Assembly: GCA_016787705.1 (NCBI GenBank)
Contig: JAEUTP010000014.1
Coordinates: forward strand, 310,001-374,000
Source: Bacteroidia bacterium
GTDB taxonomy: Bacteria > Bacteroidota > Bacteroidia > B-17B0 > Aurantibacillaceae
Direction of reading: 5' to 3'
Length of the DNA: 64,000 bases
The notes beneath the pieces were generated by a model. It searched no databases. It worked only from the letters and a program-made list of their open reading frames with translations, and had not been told where the DNA came from. The position numbers were made by a program, and so were the translations under genes. Below are positions 34,278 through 44,421 of the stretch, one piece after another (position 1 is the stretch's first letter; each line of letters begins with the position of its first letter).

Positions 34278-36785
34278 ATGGAAATATTTTTACTCTGCGT
34301 AATTATTCTACTGCTGATCATTTTTCATACAACTAAAAACTCCAAATTAAAAAGAACCGAAGACAGGCTTACTAATATTGAGAATTACCTTAAGGCTGTT
34401 AAATTTAGCCAGGCTCAAAAAGCGGCTACCCAAACAACAACTAAAACCGAAGAAGTTAAAGACGAACCTGAAAAAGTGGTTCCCGAAGTTAAAACTGTTA
34501 TTCCTCCGGTGGTTAAAGAAGAACCTGTTATTATTAAAGAAGATATTATCCCTCCTGTTAAAGAAGTTGTTGAGGGTAAAAAAGAAGAACCGATAGTTGT
34601 TCAAATTAATCAAACCATTAAACAACCTGTTAAACCTGTTGAGCAAAAAGAAGGCTGGTATACCAAATTCAGAAAGAACAATCCTGATATTGAAAAATTC
34701 ATTGGCGAAAACATCCTTAGCAAGGTGGCAATCACCATTTTAGTAATAGGTATTGCTTTTTTTGTAAAATACGCCATTGATAAAGAATGGATAAACGAAA
34801 TTGCCCGTGTTGGTATTGGCGTGTTGTGTGGTGCTATTGTATTAGGCTTTGCACACCGTTTGCGTAAGAACTTTAAAGCATTCAGCTCTGTTTTAGTTGG
34901 TGGAGGCATTGCCATATTCTATTTTACAATAGGTATAGCTTTTCATCAATACCATTTATTTAATCAAACAACTGCCTTTATTATTATGTTATTAATAACT
35001 GGCTTTAGTGTGTTCATTTCTATTCTTTACGATCGTATTGAGTTGGCAGCACTTTCTATTATTGGTGGTTTTGCCACGCCGTTTATGGTAAGTACAGGTC
35101 AGGGTAATTACCAGGTTTTATTTACATACATTTTAATTTTAGATATAGGCATGCTTATTCTTGCTTATATGCGCAAATGGAACCTAATAAATATTCTGGC
35201 ATACGCATTTACCATGATCCTTTATTTTGGTTGGTTGCAGGCAAAATGTATAGGACAAACGAATGCTCCTTACAAAGGCGCTTTAATATTTGGTGCTATT
35301 TTTTATTTTGTATTTATTTTAATGAATATCATTAACAACATTAAAGAAAGACGAAAATTTGCAGCCCTGGATCTTACTATTTTAATTAGTAATACCTTCT
35401 TGTTCTTTGGGTCGGGAATGCAAATTTTGAGTTATTACCATCCTGAATTAAAAGGGATCTTTAGCGTATTGTTAGCAGGATTTAATTTAATATGCTCTTT
35501 CCTACTCTACAAGAAATTTAAAGCCGATGTTAAGCTTGTATATTTAATGATAGGTTTAACACTCACATTTATTACTATTGCTGCTCCGGTTCAATTACAT
35601 GGTAATTACATTACCTTATTCTGGGCTTTAGAAGCTGTGTTGCTAATATGGCTTGGTCAGCGTTCAAAAATTGTATTGTTCCGTTTTGCTTCGGTAATAA
35701 TTACTTTTTTAATGTGTATTAGCTTATTTATGGATTGGGTAAATGTATACGGCACTTACAATGAAGAAGGTGTTAAAATACTTCTTAATAAAGCATTTAT
35801 AACAGGTTTGGTTTCTTCCTTATCATTATTAGCGGTTGTTTTGTTGTTAAGAAAAGAAGAAGAAAAACTAAGTTATCTTGGCATTCCGTTCAATCCTAAA
35901 AATTATTCGCGTGTTTTAACAGTTGGTTTTGTTGCCCTTCTTTATTTAACCGGATTATTAGAAACAGGTTACCAGGTAAAAGAATGGTTTGAGAATTCAT
36001 TAACCACACCAATATTAATACAGGTGTATCATTTATTATTCCTGGTTGCATTAAATATTACAGGCACAAAAATGCAAAACAAAGCATTGCAAATTAGTTT
36101 ATATGTTTTAAACTACATTACTCTTGTCGTATTCTTATTATTTTTTGCTTGGATGCCGCTTACTGAAATTAAAGACCAGGTGCTGACTACAGAAATGAAT
36201 CACATGGGTTTTATCTTCCATTACGTTTCAATAGCAGCGGCGGTATTTTTAGTGTTTAGCATGAATAACGCTATAAACAAAAAAGGTTCTTTCATCTCTA
36301 ACACCAAAGTATTAAACAGCATTTTGGTTTCTATTGCCATTGTTTATTTATCAAGTGTTGAACTTTTATTGCATGTTTTAAAACTTAATCTGATAAACGT
36401 ATTCAACATTAACGATATTGAATACATGGATAAGATAATTGAAATAAGCAGATTAGAAACACATGCTATTACAATAGGTTTCCCAATACTTTGGGGCATT
36501 TTAGCCTTTGTATTATTATTTATTGGTATGAAAAAATACAACAAGTCTTTCAGGGTTATCTCTTTAGTATTAATAGCGCTTACATTAATAAAACTATTCA
36601 CCTTTGATATTAAAGATGCTTCGGAAGCCGGTAAAATAATTGCCTTTATTATTTTAGGTGTTGTATTATTGATCATCTCATTTATGTATCAAAAAATTAA
36701 AGCGCTATTACTGGATGATACAAAAAAGAAGACTGACGAACCTAACAACGAAATTCCTACAGGCACAGAAACTAAAACAGACTAA
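34278..36785 (+). CDS. DUF2339 polytopic membrane protein
   Basis: 835 residues. A short N-terminal anchor (residues 2-15) is followed by a cytosolic linker of about 110 residues made of Pro/Lys/Glu/Val repeats (VKDEPEKVVPEV, VKEEPVIIKED and similar). The DUF2339 core begins with the signature NPDIEKFIGENILSKVAI and ALAVVIGIAFFVKYAID-like text, and carries about twenty transmembrane helices to the C-terminus, ending in a charged tail. The family's role is unknown; it is often encoded beside DUF3999, as here 19 bp downstream, so the two proteins probably act together in the envelope. Confidence 0.9.
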   Translation: MEIFLLCVIILLLIIFHTTKNSKLKRTEDRLTNIENYLKAVKFSQAQKAATQTTTKTEEVKDEPEKVVPEVKTVIPPVVKEEPVIIKEDIIPPVKEVVEGKKEEPIVVQINQTIKQPVKPVEQKEGWYTKFRKNNPDIEKFIGENILSKVAITILVIGIAFFVKYAIDKEWINEIARVGIGVLCGAIVLGFAHRLRKNFKAFSSVLVGGGIAIFYFTIGIAFHQYHLFNQTTAFIIMLLITGFSVFISILYDRIELAALSIIGGFATPFMVSTGQGNYQVLFTYILILDIGMLILAYMRKWNLINILAYAFTMILYFGWLQAKCIGQTNAPYKGALIFGAIFYFVFILMNIINNIKERRKFAALDLTILISNTFLFFGSGMQILSYYHPELKGIFSVLLAGFNLICSFLLYKKFKADVKLVYLMIGLTLTFITIAAPVQLHGNYITLFWALEAVLLIWLGQRSKIVLFRFASVIITFLMCISLFMDWVNVYGTYNEEGVKILLNKAFITGLVSSLSLLAVVLLLRKEEEKLSYLGIPFNPKNYSRVLTVGFVALLYLTGLLETGYQVKEWFENSLTTPILIQVYHLLFLVALNITGTKMQNKALQISLYVLNYITLVVFLLFFAWMPLTEIKDQVLTTEMNHMGFIFHYVSIAAAVFLVFSMNNAINKKGSFISNTKVLNSILVSIAIVYLSSVELLLHVLKLNLINVFNINDIEYMDKIIEISRLETHAITIGFPILWGILAFVLLFIGMKKYNKSFRVISLVLIALTLIKLFTFDIKDASEAGKIIAFIILGVVLLIISFMYQKIKALLLDDTKKKTDEPNNEIPTGTETKTD

Positions 36786-36804
36786 AAATTAAATAACAAC
36801 ACAC

Positions 36805-38055
36805 ATGAAAAAACTGGTTTATGGTTTAATTATAGTATTAAGCATTGGCAGAACAAATGCCCAATCCTACTCGCACCAGGCGCCAATTGCCGGCCTGAAA
36901 GAAAGTGGCCTGTATAAGATCCCGTTAAACCCCGATCTTAAACAATACATGACAAAAGATCTTCATGATACCCGCATTCACGATTCATCTCAAAGAGAAG
37001 TGCCGTATGTTGTTTTAAGCGAACCTATATTAAAATCAAAATCAGATTTTATTGAATACAAAATATTATCGCAAAAACATTTTGGCAATTATTCCGAAAT
37101 CATTATTTATAACCCAAATCGTGATAAAATAAGCAACATTGCCTTTAACATTAATAACTCCGATGCTTACAAATATTGTGCTATTGAAGGTAGCGAAGAT
37201 ATGAAGCAATGGTACAGCGTTAGCGAAGATCAAGAACTGAGCCTTGCTTATAACGATGTGTATACAAATACTTATAAAGTAATTTATTTTCCGTTAAATA
37301 ATTATTCTTATTTCCGCCTTTTGGTTGATGACTGGCGCGCTGAGCCTTTAAAGATCAACTCTGCCGGCTATTTTAAAAACTCAGTTATTGCCGGAAAATT
37401 AAACGACGTTGTATTTACAAAAAGTATTAGTGAAGATAAGGTTAATAAGAAAACAGTTATCCAACTTTCGTTTTCAAATAACCAGGAAGTAAACCGTTTG
37501 GATTTTAAAGTAAAAAGTCCTCGTTTATACATGCGTCATGCTACTATTTATGTTAACCGCGAGCGTAAATTAAAGCATGATAAGGTTGAAAAATACCGCG
37601 AAATACTTTACGAGTTTAATCTAAGTTCAGATTATCCTTTGTTATTTGATGTACCTTATTTAAATGAAAAAGAAGTTTTTATAGAAATAGAAAATAAAGA
37701 TAATCCGCCATTAGAATTAGAAAGTATTAGCTGCAAACAAATGGCAAGTTATTTAGTATGCGATTTAAATGCCAACAATAAATATCATCTGCGTTTTGGA
37801 AATACTGCTTTAAAAATGCCGGAATACGACTTAGGGAATTTTGTTACAACCATTCCGCAATTATTACCGCAGGCAGAAATTGGCGTCATAAAAGAAATTA
37901 CGAAGACCGTTGCAAAAGTAGAAGAAAAAGAAAAATCGTTTTTTGAAACGAAACAATTCTTATGGTTGTGTTTAGGATTAGGAACCATCATCATTTTCTT
38001 CTTTTCAAAAAGCCTGTTAAAAGATATGGGCAATAATAAAGAAGAGAACTCATAA
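36805..38055 (+). CDS. DUF3999 family periplasmic protein with C-terminal membrane anchor
   Basis: 416 residues. A signal peptide (MKKLVYGLII to TNAQ) precedes a beta-rich ectodomain of about 350 residues, then a single transmembrane helix (FLWLCLGLGTIIIFFFS, about 385-402) and a short positively charged cytosolic tail. The order and the partner gene (DUF2339, 19 bp upstream) match the DUF3999 family, which has no assigned function. The ectodomain includes jelly-roll-like segments such as YCAIEGSEDMKQWYSVSE, which look carbohydrate-binding-like; that is only an impression. Confidence 0.83.
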   Translation: MKKLVYGLIIVLSIGRTNAQSYSHQAPIAGLKESGLYKIPLNPDLKQYMTKDLHDTRIHDSSQREVPYVVLSEPILKSKSDFIEYKILSQKHFGNYSEIIIYNPNRDKISNIAFNINNSDAYKYCAIEGSEDMKQWYSVSEDQELSLAYNDVYTNTYKVIYFPLNNYSYFRLLVDDWRAEPLKINSAGYFKNSVIAGKLNDVVFTKSISEDKVNKKTVIQLSFSNNQEVNRLDFKVKSPRLYMRHATIYVNRERKLKHDKVEKYREILYEFNLSSDYPLLFDVPYLNEKEVFIEIENKDNPPLELESISCKQMASYLVCDLNANNKYHLRFGNTALKMPEYDLGNFVTTIPQLLPQAEIGVIKEITKTVAKVEEKEKSFFETKQFLWLCLGLGTIIIFFFSKSLLKDMGNNKEENS

Positions 38056-38059
38056 TTTT

Positions 38060-38098
38060 TTACCACTAAGACACAGACAATACAAAGAAACACTAAAA
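38060..38098 (+). repeat. Partial intergenic repeat end (ACCACTAAGACACAGA type)
   Basis: Just after the DUF3999 stop, the sequence ACCACTAAGACACAGACA followed by CAAAGAAACACTAA looks like one end of an interspersed intergenic repeat. The reverse-complement end is not found before the next gene at 38166, so this is a remnant or solo end. The rest of the 110-bp gap is AT-rich without a clear signal. Confidence 0.4.
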
Positions 38099-38165
38099 GA
38101 TGTTATTCTATAATGAAAAAAGAACTTATTGTTTTTTTTGATTTATTGCGTTTGTAGCTAATTTT

Positions 38166-39440
38166 TTATTTAAAAACATCTTTCAGCAGATTTTTTGCTT
38201 TTAAGCTTAAACTGTCTGTGTTTAAATTGTTCTTGGCGCTATCAAAATACTGCATCTTATCATTCATTTCTTTTTGTACTTCAACCAGTTTTTTTCCTTC
38301 ATTGCTCTTTTCAAGGTCTGCCATTTGTTTTGAAGCTTTTAAACGATCTGTCATTAAATGAAAAGCAATTTTACCAAAAGCTAATTTATCATTGAATATA
38401 TTCAGCGCACTATCTTTCTTCCTGCCTTTAATAAACACTAAAAGTTCAGAAATTGCTTGTTTTTCCGGTGCTTGTATTTTATCGCTCTTTTGCAGCTTTT
38501 CTAATGCGGGAACGGCCTTATCGTATTCTTCTTTTTTAATGTGTACATATGCATCCACCAGCCAGGTTAATTCGTTATCCAAACCACCTTTCTCCATATC
38601 CTCTAAAAACAATTCCATATCATCAAGCGATTCTTTTTCTTTTTTCATTTTACTTTCATCCAATGCGCGAATAATAAGTCCCATACCATGAAACTGGTAA
38701 TAGCTTTGTTCACTCGGACCAAAGCCCTGGTTAACCATGTTTATCATTGGTGTTTTTGAAATAAGATCTTTATTGCTTTCCATATAATGTAAATACTCGT
38801 TACTCTTATCATAAGAGTGATAAAAATATTCATTATCCATTAATACAAATGCTTTGGTAAGTTGATACACCAATCTTAAATTAAGGTCCTGAATATCTTT
38901 TTCTTCAGATCTATAAACTTCATACAAGGCAAAATCTTTTGGTGCAGAAGGCGTTGTTTGCCAAAGCAAAGAAAGAACAATGTGTTCATGATTATTGTTA
39001 TATGATATAGGGAAGAAATCTGATTTAATATTAGCCGAACCTGTAAAAACATAAAAAATATTTGCCAGTAATGTAGGTAAAGAATCTTCATCTGTTTTTA
39101 AAAGTACTTCTTTAGTATCATAAACTTCTTTTGCAAGGGCAAACAATTCAAGCGGGTGAATTTCTACAGGCTTACTTTTATCCAGCAATGAAGCACCTTC
39201 ATGCAACACCGTTCCAACCAGCAAGAACATACTTTTACGTGCACTATCCAACTCAGGATTTTGGCCCACGGTGGCAGTTGAACGCAAAGCTATTTTCATA
39301 GATTTGTACAACTGAATTTTTGAATTATTCAATTGTTCCTGCATTTTTTTTTCTTCTTTTTTACGCATGTCTTCTTCACTTTTTCCGCAGGAAAAGAAAA
39401 GGGCCAAAAGAGATACTGATAAGTATAAAAGCTGTTTCAT
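38166..39440 (-). CDS. Predicted lipoprotein of unknown function, helical-repeat-like
   Basis: 424 residues starting at MKQLLYLSVSLLALFFSCGK, a lipoprotein signal with lipobox Cys about 18. The upstream extension of the open frame to 39515 adds a second hydrophobic stretch and is not used. The mature part is almost wholly helical and contains TPR-like phrases (DEYFYHSYDKSNEYLHYM; ELTWLVDAYVHIKKEEYDK) plus a charged start EEDMRKKEEKKMQEQ. No catalytic motif is visible and I do not recognise the family. It is divergent from the GNAT gene, with their starts only 78 bp apart. Confidence 0.8.
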   Translation of the reverse strand: MKQLLYLSVSLLALFFSCGKSEEDMRKKEEKKMQEQLNNSKIQLYKSMKIALRSTATVGQNPELDSARKSMFLLVGTVLHEGASLLDKSKPVEIHPLELFALAKEVYDTKEVLLKTDEDSLPTLLANIFYVFTGSANIKSDFFPISYNNNHEHIVLSLLWQTTPSAPKDFALYEVYRSEEKDIQDLNLRLVYQLTKAFVLMDNEYFYHSYDKSNEYLHYMESNKDLISKTPMINMVNQGFGPSEQSYYQFHGMGLIIRALDESKMKKEKESLDDMELFLEDMEKGGLDNELTWLVDAYVHIKKEEYDKAVPALEKLQKSDKIQAPEKQAISELLVFIKGRKKDSALNIFNDKLAFGKIAFHLMTDRLKASKQMADLEKSNEGKKLVEVQKEMNDKMQYFDSAKNNLNTDSLSLKAKNLLKDVFK

Positions 39441-39518
39441 AATATTTATTAAATATACTAATCTCATTATTAAAATAAAAAGTACTTTATGAATTAGTAT
39501 TTGTATTTTTAACAATCA

Positions 39519-39932
39519 ATGATTATCTGCCAGCCAAATACTTTTGAATTCGATTTTATAAAAGCTCATATTGCAAAGTTTGAATTAGATGATCGCGAAC
39601 TAAAAAAAGAAGAATTCTTAATTGTAAAAGATATAGAAAATAAGGTTGTTGCTTTTGGTAGAATAAGAAAACATAGTACATGTGAAGAATTGTGTTCGCT
39701 CGGTGTTATTGAGCCGCAACGTTTAAAAGGTATTGGAAGAATACTTTCAGAAGAGCTTATAAAAAAATCCGGTGGGCCATTATTTTTAACCTGTATTATT
39801 CCTGTATTTTTTGAGCCTTTGGGTTTTCAAATTACAAAAGAATATCCTCATGAATTAAAAGAAAAACTAAATTATTGTATCGATAAGTTATGTGTACCAG
39901 AAGAGTATGTGGTTATGAAATTTATAAAATGA
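39519..39932 (+). CDS. GNAT family N-acetyltransferase-like protein
   Basis: 137 residues with the GNAT fold pattern: a beta strand VVAFGRIRKHS, then CSLGVIEPQRLKGIGRILSEELIKKS, in which QRLKGIG is the acetyl-CoA pyrophosphate loop (Q/R-x-x-G-x-G/A). The strand LFLTCII and the terminal FFEPLGFQI follow, as in small GNAT enzymes. The acceptor is unknown. A weak hairpin with a short T-rich flank follows at 39937. Confidence 0.8.
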   Translation: MIICQPNTFEFDFIKAHIAKFELDDRELKKEEFLIVKDIENKVVAFGRIRKHSTCEELCSLGVIEPQRLKGIGRILSEELIKKSGGPLFLTCIIPVFFEPLGFQITKEYPHELKEKLNYCIDKLCVPEEYVVMKFIK

Positions 39933-39936
39933 AAAG

Positions 39937-39969
39937 CCTCTGCTCTTTCGAACAGAAGCTCTTATTTCG
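39937..39969. terminator. Weak hairpin between convergent genes
   Basis: AGCCTCTG pairs with CAGAAGCT (one mismatch) in the 49-bp gap between convergent genes. The T-rich flank is short, so terminator activity is uncertain. Confidence 0.35.
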
Positions 39970-39981
39970 TTGAAAAAACTT

Positions 39982-40290
39982 TTATTCTAACTCGCAATCA
40001 CTTTTTGTATTTACCGTCATAACATAAGTTGCAGTGCCGGTTGGTGAAAAATTTTGGTAGCTATAAGAATGCGTTTCTTCGCTTGTTACACAAAGTTGAG
40101 CCATTACATTTTTCTTTTTAATTTTTTTGTAGGTAGTTTTATTTGTACTGGCAGGTTGCGGTGTATAAGTATATCCGGGCTCAGTAGAAGTTTGGGATAT
40201 AGTGCTGTTAGTACAGGTGCACGTTCTGTCTTTTTTACATGAAGCCAAAGCAATTCCTGCAATAGCTGCTAAAACTAGTGTCTTTTTCAT
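39982..40290 (-). CDS. Small Cys/Thr-rich predicted lipoprotein
   Basis: 102 residues. Signal and lipobox (MKKTLVLAAIAGIALASCKKD, Cys about 18) are followed by a short Cys-Thr stretch DRTCTCTNSTISQTS, a Tyr/Pro/Thr part, a basic patch (KKIKKKNVMAQLC) and the strand TATYVMTVNTKSDCELE. The family is not recognised. Five cysteines in the mature part could form disulfides. It is separated from groEL by a terminator, so it has its own transcript. Confidence 0.78.
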   Translation of the reverse strand: MKKTLVLAAIAGIALASCKKDRTCTCTNSTISQTSTEPGYTYTPQPASTNKTTYKKIKKKNVMAQLCVTSEETHSYSYQNFSPTGTATYVMTVNTKSDCELE

Positions 40291-40352
40291 TTTTATATTT
40301 TTATGGATTTTTAAGGATAACGTAACCCAGCTGAAATTATTATGTAAATAAA

Positions 40353-40378
40353 AAAGCCTCTATTAAAATAGAGGCTTT
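40353..40378 (-). terminator. Intrinsic terminator of the groESL transcript
   Basis: A 12-bp perfect stem (AAAGCCTCTATT with AATAGAGGCTTT, 2-nt loop), followed on the minus strand by TTT runs. It lies 90 bp after the groEL stop and can also act on the plus strand. Confidence 0.85.
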
Positions 40379-40422
40379 AATTATTTTTTAAGTTAAGAGC
40401 GAATGCTTCGACACGCTCTGCA

Positions 40423-40468
40423 TAAGAATTTTCTAAGATTTTGCTTTCACAAAAACGTAAGAAAATTC

Positions 40469-40471
<3 letters not shown>
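40423..40471. repeat. Inverted repeat across the groEL stop codon
   Basis: TAAGAATTTTCT (40423-40434) and AGAAAATTCTTA (40460-40471) are exact complements, 25 nt apart, and the right arm contains the groEL stop. It could form a stem at the mRNA 3' end ahead of the terminator. Confidence 0.5.
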
Positions 40472-42118
<1,647 letters not shown>

Positions 42119-42226
42119 TTAAGTTTATATTTTAATTTACTACAAAATACGAATAAGTACAATTTTACTAATAAGTGTTTTCGATTCGTATATTCATGAA
42201 AATTCGTTTTTCGTTGATTGATTTTG

Positions 42227-42511
42227 TTAGATTATTGCGTAGATGTCGCTTTCTTTCATAATCAGGTATTCTTTTCCTTCAACGCTTAGTTCTGTACCTG
42301 CATATTTACCGTAAAGCACAATATCGCCCACTTTTACAGTCATGGGCTCATCCGGTTTACCATTTCCTACTGCAACTACTTTACCGCGCATTGGTTTTTC
42401 TTTTGCTGTATCCGGGATAATTATCCCTCCGCTTGTTTTTGTCTCTGCCGGTGCCGGTTCAACCAACACTCTGTCTGCCAAAGGCTTTATGCTTAAATTT
42501 GATTTTGCCAT
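42227..42511 (-). CDS. groS: 10-kDa co-chaperonin
   Basis: 94-residue GroES lid of the GroEL chamber. Visible are the N-terminal [13 protein letters not shown], the mobile loop [18 protein letters not shown], the dome region VGNGKPDE, and [11 protein letters not shown]. Normal length. It is the first gene of groESL and is preceded by an exact -7 element. Confidence 0.97.
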   Translation of the reverse strand: MAKSNLSIKPLADRVLVEPAPAETKTSGGIIIPDTAKEKPMRGKVVAVGNGKPDEPMTVKVGDIVLYGKYAGTELSVEGKEYLIMKESDIYAII

Positions 42512-42537
42512 ATTTATAGTTGTTTAATTTTTCTGCG

Positions 42538-42545
42538 CAAAGATA
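42538..42545 (-). promoter_or_regulatory. -7 element TATCTTTG of the groESL promoter
   Basis: Exact TAnnTTTG on the minus strand, 26 nt before the groES ATG, with a TTGG 16 nt upstream as a possible -33 element. Confidence 0.6.
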
Positions 42546-42658
42546 ACGTCATAAACTATGCCAAGCGGGTTTTTTAAAAGAAAACTGAAAAATATTCAGA
42601 AAAAAAGCAGAATAATCTAAAAATCGGGAAAAAATGTCAGTTATAATTAAGACAGGGA

Positions 42659-43519
42659 TTATTTTACCCTTTTGCCGTACTGGTACTTTACCAAAAAACC
42701 ATTGTACCCCTTTGGAATAAGTTCTTCACGTTTTTTTAAGGCTTCTTCTTTGGTTACGTATTCGCCTATTAAAACTTTATAAACAACGCCGTCTTTTTCA
42801 ATAGTTACTTTTCCAAGATCGGCGTACTTAGCTTTACCAGGATCGGCACTAAAAGTACCAATTTGTACAAGATAGGTTAGGCCGGTTTGCGTTGTACTTA
42901 AAGTATTGCCTGTGGCAACAGCAATTGTATTGGCAGATGCTGCAATGGTTGATGTTGTTGTTGCAGGCAAGGTCGTTGTGGGAATAGCCTGAACGGAATT
43001 TGTTACCACAACAGGTACGTAAGAGTTTGTTAGCGAGGCAACGGTATTAGTTTTTACAGGTTCTTCGGGCTCATCGGGTAAATAACTTAAGGTTCTGGTA
43101 ACACCTGTTGGGTCTACTTTTAGATCGATTTGCTGTCCATTCACTTCCTTTTTCACGCCATTATCCATATAAAGAAATTTATGGTATAAAATGTAAGACC
43201 CGGTTGCCTGTGGTGATCGTATTTTAAAGGATACAATAAATTCAACTTCCGAAGGTATAGTTACCCAAACTATTTTTAAACGTCCTTTCTCAAAAGTAAA
43301 ATAGCCTGTTTTACTATTTCCTTCACTTGCTTCAAAACCTTGTGGCAACTCCATTTCATATTTAGAAAAGTTGCCGATATTACCTTTATTTATTTTTACT
43401 TCTACTTTAAGATCTGATGTTGGAGCTACAACCGGCGGCAGGTTAGTAAGCATTGTAACCTGCGCTTGATAAGATAGCGCAATAAAGAGAGTGGTAACAA
43501 AAAAACAAAAATGCTTCAT
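42659..43519 (-). CDS. SPOR domain-containing exported protein
   Basis: 286 residues. A signal peptide (to SYQAQ) precedes a beta-sandwich domain of about 110 residues (VEVKINKGNIGNFSKYEMEL; ASEGNSKTGYF). A Thr/Ala/Val-rich linker follows (about 155-205). The C-terminal 75 residues form a SPOR domain (TYLVQIGTFSADPGKAKYA ... VYKVLIGEYVTKEEALKKREEL). SPOR domains bind denuded peptidoglycan, typically at division sites. The N-terminal sandwich and linker are unlike known cell-division SPOR proteins, so the role is open. Confidence 0.85.
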   Translation of the reverse strand: MKHFCFFVTTLFIALSYQAQVTMLTNLPPVVAPTSDLKVEVKINKGNIGNFSKYEMELPQGFEASEGNSKTGYFTFEKGRLKIVWVTIPSEVEFIVSFKIRSPQATGSYILYHKFLYMDNGVKKEVNGQQIDLKVDPTGVTRTLSYLPDEPEEPVKTNTVASLTNSYVPVVVTNSVQAIPTTTLPATTTSTIAASANTIAVATGNTLSTTQTGLTYLVQIGTFSADPGKAKYADLGKVTIEKDGVVYKVLIGEYVTKEEALKKREELIPKGYNGFLVKYQYGKRVK

Positions 43520-43593
43520 AATAAGATTTTAAACAAAGGTATAAAAAGGATGTAAAAAATAAGATTTATATCCGATTAATGTAATTTATCTCA

Positions 43594-43601
43594 TAAATTT
43601 G
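43594..43601 (+). promoter_or_regulatory. -7 element TAAATTTG before the barrel-like gene at 43611
   Basis: Exact TAnnTTTG. It contains the TTG at 43599 that would otherwise open the reading frame, so the ATG at 43611 is the real start, with a leader of about 0-3 nt. Confidence 0.6.
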
Positions 43602-43610
43602 AACTCCAAA

Positions 43611-44357
43611 ATGAAATATTATTATTGTCTTTTTGCTCTTGTATTTTTCCAATACAAAATAACCTCTCAGGTTATTAATATTGAAAGTAAACGCTTTTTA
43701 CAAGACACCAATGGCTTTAGAGGCAAAGCAGATCTTAACTTCAATATTAATCAAAACACCAGTCAGGTAATATCTCTTGGCATTAATATTCACAGTCAGT
43801 ATGTACATAACCGAAGCAGAATATTAGCAATAGGTGATCTTGCTTTTATAAAAGCTGGCACAAAAGATTTTGTTAACTCTGGCTACCAACATTTACGATA
43901 TAATTACAAAATCAATAAAATTGTAACATGGGAAGCCTTTTTACAAGCCCAATATAACAAAGTTTTATTACTTGACAGAAGATACCTGGCGGGATCGGGG
44001 CCACGATTTAAACTGGTTAAAACTTCAAAAGTTAGAATTTACACTGCGGCATTATATATGTTCGAATACCAAAGTCAAAATAACGATTCAACTGAGGCTT
44101 ATAATAATCGTATAAGCTCATACATTACTTTTGGTATCAGTTTTAAAAGAGTTGAGTTTGCTAGTACTACATTTTATCAACCTAATCTTACCAATTTTGA
44201 TGATTATAGAATTGCCAACGATTCTGCTTTTGAGATCGTTATTACCAACCATTTTAATTTTAAAGTAGGCTTTAATCTTTTATATGATACAAGGCAACCC
44301 ATTGGCATTCCAGATCTCACTTACATTCTTAAAAACGGTTTAACCTATAAGTTTTAA
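43611..44357 (+). CDS. DUF481-like predicted outer-membrane barrel protein
   Basis: 248 residues with a short signal peptide (MKYYYCLFAL to KITSQ) and alternating beta strands to the end (VEFASTTFYQPNL; NHFNFKVGFNLLYDTR; NGLTYKF, aromatic C-terminus). The middle has HLRYNYKINKIVTWEAFLQAQYNK and RRYLAGSGPRFKL, which match the DUF481 (YdiY-like) barrel pattern. Function unknown. The TTG 12 nt upstream is inside the promoter and is not used. A bidirectional terminator follows. Confidence 0.82.
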   Translation: MKYYYCLFALVFFQYKITSQVINIESKRFLQDTNGFRGKADLNFNINQNTSQVISLGINIHSQYVHNRSRILAIGDLAFIKAGTKDFVNSGYQHLRYNYKINKIVTWEAFLQAQYNKVLLLDRRYLAGSGPRFKLVKTSKVRIYTAALYMFEYQSQNNDSTEAYNNRISSYITFGISFKRVEFASTTFYQPNLTNFDDYRIANDSAFEIVITNHFNFKVGFNLLYDTRQPIGIPDLTYILKNGLTYKF

Positions 44358-44371
44358 ATTAGTATGATCAT

Positions 44372-44402
44372 AAAAAAAGCCGCTCTTTTGAAGCGGCTTT
44401 TT
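44372..44402. terminator. Bidirectional intrinsic terminator
   Basis: Stem AAAAAGCCGCT with AGCGGCTTTTT (11 bp, 7-nt loop). A-run and T-run on either side suit both the DUF481-like gene and the convergent lipoprotein gene. Confidence 0.88.
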
Positions 44403-44421
44403 AATGTATCTAATATGTTTT

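Noticed and set aside
40403..40420. GCTTCGACACGCTCTGC near the groEL terminator as part of a known interspersed repeat
   Set aside because: Single occurrence in the window without an inverted partner; too short to support.
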